Below, piece after piece: positions 25,191 to 35,800 of a DNA stretch of 64,000 nucleotides (positions within the stretch are counted from its first letter, which is position 1; every line of letters begins with the position of its first letter). Under the pieces are notes generated by a model that was given only the letters and a program-made list of their open reading frames with translations, was not told the DNA's origin and ran no database searches. The stretch spans positions 27,735,460 through 27,799,459 of the forward strand of contig OY997642.1 of assembly GCA_963921795.1 (NCBI GenBank), read 5' to 3'. Source of the stretch: Nannobrachium achirus (lineage: Eukaryota; Chordata; Actinopteri; Myctophiformes; Myctophidae). The position numbers and the translations under genes were made by a program.

Positions 25191-27107
25191 GGTGGGGGGC
25201 CGCCTGGACTCTCCTCTCACAGTTCAGTCAGCTTAGAATGACACCTGACAAGATTGCAAATAGTTTGGGCTGGACAGCATGATGCACCTGTAATTCATAT
25301 ACGTACACACACCAAATTGACCGCAGGTTACTGACTCTATAATGAATGTAGGTTACTCACTATATGTTAAATTCAGGTTACTCTGTTGAAAGTGCACAAC
25401 TCACTATGTTGAATGCAAGTTACTCTATGTTGAATGCACAAAACTCACTGTTAAATGCAGGTTATTCTATGTTGAAAGTACATTACACCCTATGTGAAAG
25501 CAGGTTCCTGACTCTATATTGAATGCAGGTTACTACATATGTGAAGGCAGGCTACTCACTCAGTGCCAGTTTCAGTCCATTCGTCTGCTGACTATCATGC
25601 AGCTGTCTATGGTCAAAGCTTTATGTCTGCTCATCATCCTACCAAGGTGTTAGCAAGGTGCTAGCAAGATATCTTAGTCTACCCTAGACCACCAGAAGGT
25701 CAGAGAAGGCATCCTGTGTAGATGTTCCAATGATCAAAATGAGTCCCAAAATATAAAATAAATAAACTCCCTCTGGGTGACCCTAGAGATGGATTGCTCT
25801 TCAGCACAGCAGGTAGCAGTATCCCATCGATCTTGAGTATACTTTCTTTCTTGCTTGCTTTTTCTTTTTTGCAAAGTAAACATACAGAAAACAGGAGTCC
25901 CGTGGTGTAATAATGGTCACGAGTGGCTGTGATGACGAATGAAGCTCGTAGTGTGTGGACAGGCTGGGAGAATGCTGTGAGCTTTGCCCACTCCACAAGA
26001 TAGCAAGTCCAGTCAGCAAGCCTGATGACACCGTGCCTTCATCACCGCAGTGACTGTCCAAACTGGCATCACGACTCCCTCCCTGACACCCTGTACCCTG
26101 CCTCACATTGTGTCATGAACTGACAGGCAAAACAGTGGAAGACACCCATCTCATGTCATCACATGGGAACACCATCTTGTCTTGTGAAGTGGGGAAAATC
26201 CAAGAGAGAAAACAATTGTTGGGTCAGCGACCCCGGGCTCCCCGGGCTAAGGGCATTGTCCTGAGCCTAGCAGCCCACAGACGGACAATGGGGGAGTCCA
26301 ATGATCACATGACTGGCGCTGCTGGCATGTGTGAGTGGCAGTGGGGTGTGCTGCCGTACCAACGTGGAGGGCAGTGTGATGTCACTGTGCCCGGAGAATG
26401 GTCTCTCTGTGACCCCCGAGGATAGCGTCACTCGCACACTCTAAAGCAGGCCTCTGGGGTCAACCACAATGGATGTTCTCTTGCTGCTGCTGGCACTTTG
26501 TTTGTAAAGAGACTTGAGTGTTTGTTAAGAGCACATCAGTAAATGAATACCCCCAAGGTTGTTTATTGCCGGCAGCTCCACTAGTGTGAGAAAAATAGCT
26601 TTATTTTTTTAAGCCACTTTTATGATTTCTCTATTTTATTCCGACATGGCTTGGAAATCAGATATTGGAGGATACCTCAAGAGGCGGCTGTTCGTAGCTA
26701 TAGTGGAGGCAGCACAACAGGAAAGGGCCCTGAGTCAACACAAGAATGCTACAAAAGTCTAGGTGACCGTATCAGAAATGTGGTCCTCTCGACTCCTCTG
26801 CGAGTACACGTTTTATAAAGCACTTTGAATAGCCTTTGTGTATGAAGTTTGCAAATCAAATAAACCTTCACTTGAAATAACCATTTTAATTAAGACAGAA
26901 CCGCCCACACATTCATTTATGACACAATGATGCTTTCAGCAATCACAATTTTAATTTCCGTGACCATGGAATGGATGAGTCACCCTCTGTACCGAATGAA
27001 CACTGTCAAATGTAAGAAGAAAGATTCCCATGGCCCATGGCCCAAACTATTCACTGTATTGTATCAAGCATTGAATTTCATAAAGCCAAAGCATTTACCA
27101 AATATAT
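25191..27107. other. Region between tmem125 and the 27-kb microsatellites
   Basis: No exon is recognised. A degenerate tandem repeat with unit about 27 bp (ATGTTGAATGCAGGTTACT) spans about 25324-25570. The region should contain the tmem125 5' flank and perhaps the cfap57 3' UTR. Confidence 0.45.
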
Positions 27108-27109
27108 TT

Positions 27110-27164
<55 letters not shown>

Positions 27165-27213
27165 GCACGCGCGTGTGCGTGTGCACGCGCGCGTGCGCGT
27201 GTGCATACCGTAG

Positions 27214-27301
<88 letters not shown>

Positions 27302-27310
27302 GTGTGTTTG
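27108..27310. repeat. Compound (GT)n microsatellite
   Basis: Two long GT runs are separated by a GTGCACGCGCG-rich segment and ATACCGTAGGA. All the Val/Cys and Thr/His open frames here are artefacts of it. Confidence 0.97.
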
Positions 27311-27354
27311 TGTTTTTGTATTACCCACCATTTGGGGACTAAAAACTGTTAGCA

Positions 27355-27530
27355 CAGTCACATTCTGGGGACCTCCCTACTTTGTGGGGACCACAAGGAA
27401 AAGGGTTAGGTTTAGGGTTAGGGTTAGGGGTTAAGTTTAGGGATAGAGGTTAGGGTAAGGCCACAGAAAAGGAATGGAAGTCTATGTAATTTCCCCAAAT
27501 GTCCCCACAAGGGTACAAATACAAAACTGT
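27355..27530. repeat. MITE-like repeat with TTAGGG-like core
   Basis: The sequence runs GGGGACC...TTTGTGGGGACCACAAGG, then GGGTTAGGTTTAGGGTTAGG, then TGTCCCCACAAGG. The GTCCCCACA ends are inverted, so the telomere-like core sits inside a small inverted-repeat element that I recognise as common in fish introns. Confidence 0.7.
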
Positions 27531-27542
27531 GTGTGTGTGTGT

Positions 27543-27598
<56 letters not shown>

Positions 27599-27627
27599 CT
27601 GTGCGTGCGTGCGTGCGTGCGTGTGTG
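27527..27627. repeat. (GT)n microsatellite
   Basis: A GT run with a GTGC tail, followed by the palindrome GATATCGATATC; the same junction recurs at 27938-27951. Confidence 0.95.
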
Positions 27628-27684
27628 TGAGATATCGATATCTGAATTATTTACTCTGTATTGGTGGCTCTATACTGTAGCTCA

Positions 27685-27865
27685 TAACATAACGTCACTG
27701 TCGGGCAGAAACCTCGTATCTCCAAGTTTCAAATTTGTATGTTTTTTTGCAAAGTAAAGCACTGCTTCATCATACAAGGCCGTCTTAGAAAAGTAGTGAA
27801 AACAGCCGATCTACAAGCACACAACGCCTCGCGGTGCGAGGCGTTGTGTGCTTGTAGATCGGCTG

Positions 27866-27941
<76 letters not shown>

Positions 27942-28030
27942 ATATCGATATCTGAACATGCTCACGCATATCTGAACATGCTCACAACGCCTCGCGTTGC
28001 GTGAGCATGTAAATTGTCTATTTTCACAAT
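27685..28030. repeat. Dispersed repeat with 73-bp palindrome, interrupted by (GT)n
   Basis: CATAACGTCACTGTCGGGCA begins a block shared with 33513-33695. The palindrome at 27795-27867 has 35-bp arms with tip ACAACGCCTCGC-GGT-GCGAGGCGTTGT. Its last arm bases are replaced by a (GT)n run (27870-27938). A second related partial palindrome (CATGCTCACAACGCCTCGC) lies at 27965-28005. Confidence 0.8.
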
Positions 28031-28089
28031 TGAACCGTATACAAAATGTAATGCCTCAACTCTTAATGCTTGTCAGAGTGTGTGTGTGT

Positions 28090-28170
28090 GGGGGGGGGGG
28101 GGGGTCCCTAGTTAAAATATTAATATTTTGGGGGTTGCGCACTGAAAAGGTTGAGAACCACTGGGGGGGG
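28090..28170. repeat. MITE end ending GGTTGAGAACCACTG
   Basis: A G-run and then AAAGGTTGAGAACCACTGG, the terminal motif of the CAGTGGTTCTCAACC hAT-like family, lie directly beside the cfap57 last exon. Confidence 0.6.
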
Positions 28171-28175
28171 TGGTC

Positions 28176-28372
28176 TCACCCAGTCAGAGCGGGCAGCTTG
28201 GTGATGGAGGAGTTGGGGGTGGTGGTGGGAGGCCTGACCATAAGGCTGTGGTTGTGCATGTCCTGCCGCAGTCTCTGGATCTCCGAGCGCTGCAGCTGGA
28301 TGATCCGCTCCGCCTCCTGTTCAAAGTTCAGACGCACCACCACGCTTCCCTCCAGCTCCTTGGAGGCCGCGC
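28176..28372 (-). CDS. cfap57: cfap57 terminal exon with stop
   Basis: Encodes [40 protein letters not shown] and the C-terminus ending LPALTG, with TGA at 28176-28178. Acceptor [22 protein letters not shown] matches the human IIEMQRLEIQRLR block. Confidence 0.92.
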
Positions 28373-29764
28373 CTGTGGCCCATACAGATACGTTATATCG
28401 GGTGGAAACCATTGCTATGTCCGAAAACCGTTACTTTTTTCGGGAAATGGGAAACAAATTATTTAGACACAAGCTCTTGTAAATTGGTTCAATATTTATA
28501 AAATTCAAAAGACAAAAATATCGTCTTTGAATCGTGAAAAACAAGAAGGGGGCTCGCAACTCACATATTATTTATTCACAGCAGCAACAGACTGCTGCTG
28601 CTGTGAATAAAATTGGAGAGAATGGTAAATGTCTGGGCCACAAGTATCTTGAATCCAGCTGTAATTTTGCTTGTGCACCTTATTATGCACTCAAAGTAAG
28701 ATACTTTCTAAGACACAAATGAGTGAATGAGGACCATCAAGATAGCCGGATCAAAGATTCTATGATTCAGAGTACTGATTACTCACAGATAAAAGAGTTG
28801 TGAATAGCAACAGACATGTGTCATTTTTGTGAATTAAAGCATTTATCTGCTCACCTATGTCCTCAGTGGAGTTCTGTTTTTTGGGCTTCTTGGCCACTTT
28901 TGTTTGGCTCTCATGTTGGTGGACTTGGGTCCGTGCCATACGCAGCTCCTTGCGCAGTTCATTGATTTCCTGAATCAGAGACACGTTCTCCTGTGCAGAG
29001 AGGGCGACATTTTTTGTTTTAAACTAAAGCAACAGAACAATACTTATATTAATGAACATAATGTTAATGTTAACCACTATCAAGTAGCCTGAGGCCCATA
29101 GGTTAAGAGCCGATCTCCTGTTTCCTTAGCATGCGGTGGACTGACGTACAAGTGCAAGTTCCCCCTGAATAATGATGCTGGCATGAGGTAGGGACATAAT
29201 GCAACCCTTGATGCTGAGTGCCAAGCAGGGAGACGCTGGGTACCATTTTTATAGTCTTTGTTAGGACTCAGCTGGGGATTAAACCCTGACCTCACAGTAT
29301 CAGGGTAGACACTCTAACTACACTAAGGTGATAAGGTAGAGCATGTTAATACATTATAACTAGTATCTTCATCTGCAGTGGTTGGAGGTGGTCTACCTAC
29401 TCTTCCATTTAGAAATGTTCAGTGGAAACAAGACTAGTTACTAGTTAGCTGTAAATCTTTCCCCCAGGAATATGTCAGGCTTAAAATAGTGGGTCCTCTG
29501 ACATGAGAAGTCACTTCTCTTATCCATTCCAAAACAGTGAACATGCTTCCGTATATTCCACAGTGGTTTAAATGGACGTGACATTTGACTGCGTCCTGTA
29601 CCTTCATGAGTTTAACTTTGTCTTTGCGATGGACCTCAGAGTCTTTGGCAAGCTTCGCCTTCAGAGAGGCCAAGTTCCTTTCCAGGTGCTCCCGCTGACG
29701 AGACCCCTCCATTTGGACATCCGTGGCTATGCCCACGATCTCAACCTGGGAAAGACACATATAT

Positions 29765-29828
<64 letters not shown>

Positions 29829-32800
29829 TGGGATAACTAATACTACTACTGTATATGCTGTTGGAACAACGAAAGTTCAGGAGAACAAGATCACACCGGA
29901 TAACCATCTCCTCTCTTATCCATCGCTCCTAATCTAACCTACCTCCCTCCTCTCTACCTCACCTGCCTGTCTCAATCTCACCTTAACAACTCCTCCCTTA
30001 TCTCCTCCTACCAGCCAATCTAGCACCGTATTTAAACCCGGCCATGCCTGCTGCACTTCCTGCTCTGTTTCTCGCATTTGTCGTACAGCACGAACGCCGT
30101 CGAGAAAGCCAAGCAAAACGCCAAAAGCAAAACTTCTTTTCTAACGCTAATTTCACCATGGAAGACGAGGCCATGGAGCTTCTAGCCTCTGAGGATGAGA
30201 TTCCGCCTACCGCAGATTTGCGATCCATTCTCAACCAAGCAAGAGCTCTAACCGCCGTCACCACCACGACAACAACCACTTCGACCACCGCCACGCCGAC
30301 ACCATCCCTCGCCCCCACCCCATCTGACCTGCACCACGGACCTCGAGACTCCCCCGCAGCCAGCCATCATGCCACGCCATCATCATCCCATTCACGCCGA
30401 TCTACTCACCGATCCACCGCCGCTGCTCTCGGTCCTTACACCCGCACTCGAGCTGCCACCTCCGTGCCATCCGCCAGAAATTCAGGCTGCTGGCTCCAGA
30501 CGCGGACATCCACCCCACTCCGGTACCTCCGTTTTCTCACATGACTTTCCCATAGACCATTCTCTCCGCCACCTCATACTCCATGCCCAACAAACCATTC
30601 TCCTGTCACTCGCCCCTTCCACTCTGTCCTCCTACTGGACCGCCTGGAAAAATTTCCAATTATTTCACTCATCCCACTCGCTACCGTTCCCGTCCCTAGA
30701 CCTAGCCTCACTCATCTCCTACATCAGCCATAGCCACACTTCCCGGTCCATGCCCGCATCCACTATCCGTACCTACCTCGCCGGTATTAACTTCGTTACG
30801 AAACTCATTACCGGCGCTCCTCACCCCTTCTATTCACATCCCCACGTCTCTTTGCTTCTTAAAGGCATCAGACGGTACGAACCACGCCACCCTCCTAGCC
30901 GCCAACCCCTCACCTCGCCAATCCTCGCTGATTGTATCTCGGTGCTCCGTTCAGGCTACATTAACCCATCCACCGATTCCACACTCGAATCGATATTCCT
31001 CCTGGCCTTTTACGGGTTCCTCAGGTGCTCGGAGTTCACATCTTCTAATACCAGATTCGATCCGGCTCGCCACCCTTGCCTCGCCGACCTGTCTATCCTG
31101 GATCATTCCACCCTAATTTACACACTCAAGCACAGTAAAACGGACCAATTCGGAGCCTCGACTCCCATTTACTTTTTCAAGCTAAATTCCCCCCTCAGTC
31201 CTTTCGAGCCACTCATGCGCCATCTCCTTATCCGCCGATCCCAAAACGCTTCACCTTCCGACCCACTATTCGTATCCGAAACCGGCACCGTTATCTCTCG
31301 TACCTGGTTCCATCGCCACCTCCGCCAAGTTCTAACCAAGGCCGGCTACGCAGCCGAGCACTTCTCCGGTCACTCATTTCGCATAGGCGCTGCATCCTCA
31401 GCATCCCGGCAAGGCATCCCCGAGCACATCATTCAGATCCTCGGTCGCTGGTCGTCTTCTGCCTACCACACGTATATCCGCTCTAATGCCCACGACCTCC
31501 GTCAAGCCCACGCCGCTCTCGTCCGTTAATTGTGGTTCCTTTTGGGGACTCTGCTCGGGCACGGACGATCTCTATCCAGAGCCCCAGAGCCACAACACCC
31601 AGGGCGCTCGCCCCGAGCTCTCCGCCTCCCCCCCCACGCCGCTCGGTGCAGCTCTCCTCACCGCTTCCCCCCCCACGCCGCTTGGTGCAGCTCCGCCCTC
31701 CTGGTCCACCCAGGGCTCGAGCTCCCAGCGCCCCTTCTCTCCGCCCCCGTTCCATTCAGTGCCGCCCTCCTACACCTCACATTCCCTCATTAATGTCTAT
31801 CAGGTTCCCTCGCCCTCCCTCCATCACACTCCCTCACGCACCTCGCCGCGGCCGCCGAGGCTCCCGCCGTCCCCACCCTTATCAGCACCCGTCTTCCCTC
31901 GTTATCCCCTGCACTGCCTCTATACTCCTCTCCCTACCACACTACCTCAGGTCCAATGTCCGTCCCCGTTAATCACCTCCATCCATAACCTCTTTTCCCC
32001 CCGTTAACCATCACCAGCCATCCTCCATTCATTCACCCTACCATCCACCATTCCACCCCAGTATTCACCCAATCACTCCAGTATTCAGCCCTCCATCCAA
32101 TATTCATCCCATAGCCCATTCCATCATTCACACTAACATTCATCATCCGCCTACTAAGGCACCGCCTTCAGTCACCAGGCGTTGCTTCCCAATGCATTTC
32201 CTTGCCATAATGTTTCTATGCTACCATGTTCAATAAATCCAATCCAATGCTTCTTGCCACTATGTTTCTATGCAATCATGTTCAATAAATGTAACCCAAA
32301 ACGTTTCTCTGTTTGATGGTGTGATCTTTACTAGTGAAATGCTGTTGGAACAACGAAAGTTCAGGAGAACAAGATCACACCGGATAACCATCTCCTCTCT
32401 TATCCATCGCTCCTAATCTAACCTACCTCCCTCCTCTCTACCTCACCTGCCTGTCTCAATCTCACCTTAACAACTCCTCCCTTATCTCCTCCTACCAGCC
32501 AATCTAGCGCCGTATTTAAACCCGGCCATGCCTGCTGCACTTCCTGCTCTGTTTCTCGCATCCCACCTCCACCCCATTCTCCTCCTCATATACAGTAACT
32601 AACCTTCCTTGCATCTGCATCCACAGTAACTAACCTTCCTTTGCTTCTTCCACAGTTACACTTTCCAAAGGGGGGACTCTGCTCGGGCACGGACGATCTC
32701 TATCCAGAGCCCCAGAGCCACAACACCCAGGGCGCTCGCCCCGAGCTCTCCGCCTCCCCCCCCACGCCGCTCGGTGCAGCTCTCCTCACCGCTTCCCCCC

Positions 32801-35800
32801 CCACGCCGCTTGGTGCAGCTCCGCCCTCCTGGTCCACCCAGGGCTCGAGCTCCCAGCGCCCCTTCTCTCCGCCCCCGTTCCATTCAGTGCCGCCCTCCTA
32901 CACCTCACATTCCCTCATTAATGTCTATCAGGTTCCCTCGCCCTCCCTCCATCACACTCCCTCACGCACCTCGCCGCGGCCGCCGAGGCTCCCGCCGTCC
33001 CCACCCTTATCAGCACCCGTCTTCCCTCGTTATCCCCTGCACTGCCTCTATACTCCTCTCCCTACCACACTACCTCAGGTCCAATGTCCGTCCCCGTTAA
33101 TCACCTCCATCCATAACCTCTTTTCCCCCCGTTAACCATCACCAGCCATCCTCCATTCATTCACCCTACCATCCACCATTCCACCCCAGTATTCACCCAA
33201 TCACTCCAGTATTCAGCCCTCCATCCAATATTCATCCCATAGCCCATTCCATCATTCACACTAACATTCATCATCCGCCTACTAAGGCACCGCCTTCAGT
33301 CACCAGGCGTTGCTTCCCAATGCATTTCCTTGCCATAATGTTTCTATGCTACCATGTTCAATAAATCCAATCCAATGCTTCTTGCCACTATGTTTCTATG
33401 CAATCATGTTCAATAAATGTAACCCAAAACGTTTCTCTGTTTGATGGTGTGATCTTTACTAGTGAATGTACTACTACTGATACTTGTGAGGACATCAACA
33501 TTTGACCTCACAACATAACGTCACTGTCGGGCAGAAACCTTGTATCTCCAAGAAATGTGTATGTTTTTTTGCAAAGTAAAGCCCTGCTTCATCATACAAG
33601 GCCGTCTTACAAAAGTAGTGAAAACAGCCGATCTACAAGCACACAACGCCTCGCGGTGCGAGGCGTTGTGTGCTTGTAGATCGGCTGTTTTCACTAGTTT
33701 AGTTCATTTTAAAATGATAAATACAAAACGGGGGGTTTTGGACATACAAGGTTTCCATCCGACAACGACGATGACCTTAAGCCATCATGTCATAAACCAC
33801 ATAGTGTGATCTCAGGATTCACGAACTTCACGCACCCCATCACTCTGCTGTACGTGCTGTTCATGGAGCTCCCATATACTGCCCTTGAGTTTCTTTGGTT
33901 CCTGTATGAAGGCTATGCAGTTGTGGAGCTCTGCCTTGAACCGGCCTACATAGGCCTCTATGTCCTTCACCTGAGCAGAGAAAGGGACACACAAATGAAT
34001 AGTATATAAAACATAGTATTGAATGCATGTTGTAGGCCTCCATGCCTAGGGAGAGGCAGAGGATGTTATGATGAATACAATCTATCGTGAGTTATTTGTT
34101 AAAGGGAACACAACAAAGGGAGCTGAATATGGTGAACACTACACATTTTGGAATGATTCTCAACCTTTTTCATTTCAAGGACCCCAAGTTAATATGCATT
34201 AGATTAGGCCTCTGGGACCCAAATACACAGTTAAAACCTCATAGTACATTTTAATCTGATAGCTTACAAATGGAACCAAATGGACCTGTATACCCTTTCT
34301 GGAAAAAGGTCCATATTCACTACTGCTGCTTTTCAGCAGTTAAAGGACAACTTTGTTTTTTTTTTACAACAAGGGTTTGTATTTTAGATTGTAATTAGAG
34401 AAGAGAAAAAGTGAGTGTTAAAATGTTTTCATTTGCTTCGTTCTATTGTTATATCGCGTTTACCGTGCTAAAATGTGGGGCATGCGTACGCATGGGGGCA
34501 TGTGTACAAGTGGCTAAATATGTCTTTTCAGACACAATAAGCCAGCAGTTTCTTTATTGTTATTTACAGTAACACTTCTAGCCCCCATAAGTCACATCCA
34601 ACCATGAAAGGTTGCGTTGTATCTTGGGAATGGGCTTATTCTGTGTAAAATGACATATTTAGCCACTTGTACGCATGCCCCCAACCACTGAAATAAGAAT
34701 CTCTAAAACAATAGAAAGAAGTCAATATATGAACCGCGTAATCATTTCAGTTAACACTTTGACTGCCACAATGTTAAGGGTTTTAAGGGTAAAACCCTTG
34801 CCACCATAGACGGCCATTCATTTTTGACGGAATAAATTGAAAATGGTAGGATGTACGAAAATTGACAAAAATTTCAGAGAATATAGAGTCGGAACCTTAG
34901 CTTTCACCATAAAAATTTCGTCCTGCTGTGGTGTTCTGCTGTGGAGAAACCTGAGGGAGAGCGAAAGCTGTACAGATGAAAAAGGAGCATCAGAAATTTA
35001 CTTTCTGAGATAATTGAGGTCAAAGGAAAGAAACTTTCAGAAGCCCTAGAAACAAATTGGTAAATGGTACAAGAACACACAGTACCTCTAAATGAAGAAC
35101 AGGGTGCAGGCCATAATAATGTAAAAAAAAAAGTTAAAAAAAGTTGTACCGTGGTCTAGTTATAAGGCAGGAAAGTGGAAGAAGCCAGGAGACTGACAGA
35201 GGCTCTTTTTTCATCTTCCCAGGATGAAGGAGAGACAGAGTAGAATCCACTGTGTTTTGACCTGGGATTTTTTATTCAAGCCTTCAGCCTTCAAGACATC
35301 TCAAAAATAAAGATAAAAACTCTGATAAAGATAACAAAAAAAACTTTACATTGCTGTTTCACTTCAGTATAGTTGTAGATGTGTTCCATTGCAATCATCA
35401 TTTTAGTCACTTCAAACTAAAACGGTCAAACTACCCTGAGCAATTCAAAGTCATAATACATAAAATTAAATAAAAATTGATGTACATTCATATGGAAATG
35501 TTTGTATTGACAAAGTCAAGCCAACTGCGACAAACTTCACCATGTTAGAATCCAGACCAGGCAACTGCAAGTAAGAGTAATTATGAAAAAAAAAAAACAT
35601 AATTACCATAAGGTATATATAATTATTTGCTATACATTTTATATACACAGGTACATATATTTCCAAAATAGCAGATCTACAAGCTCATAGCCCGGCACCG
35701 CGCTATGAGCTTGTAGATCTGCCATTTACATATGATGCCTAATAGCCGATCTACAAGCTCATAGCCCAGCAAGGCACTATGAGCTTAGTATTTTCATGGC

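Larger units (their letters stand above)
29855..33466 (+). mobile_element. Tyrosine-recombinase element with split direct repeats (Ngaro/DIRS-like, no RT)
   Basis: Layout: A1 29855-30077, internal 30078-31543, B1 31544-32338, A2 32339-32561, spacer 32562-32671, B2 32672-33466. A1 and A2 (223 bp) differ by about one base, and B1 and B2 (795 bp) look identical. B1 abuts A2. This split-direct-repeat layout defines Ngaro-type DIRS elements, and the internal part encodes an intact tyrosine recombinase; but the Gag and RT/RNase H parts expected of Ngaro are absent. A has TATTTAAA at 30029 and 32513; B has AATAAA twice (32232, 32284; 33360, 33412). The near-identity of the repeats argues for recent insertion. 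It sits in a cfap57 intron, opposite in orientation. The 11-mer TACTACTACTG flanks it (29841-29851 and 33469-33479). Confidence 0.8.

Noticed and set aside
24331..25241. Open frames of 249 and 301 codons overlapping tmem125
   Set aside because: They are shadows of the GC-rich tmem125 exon in other frames; only the minus-strand frame matches the TMEM125 family.
26108..26425. 105-codon plus-strand frame between tmem125 and cfap57
   Set aside because: No domain, no splice context and no family resemblance.
27108..27975. Long Val/Cys and Thr/His open frames on both strands
   Set aside because: They are translations of GT/CA microsatellites.
31483..33135. Proline/arginine-rich open frames of 75-173 codons, duplicated 1.13 kb apart
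   Set aside because: They lie in the B1/B2 repeats, overlap in several frames and on both strands, show no domain, and are open only because the sequence is C-rich and stop-poor.
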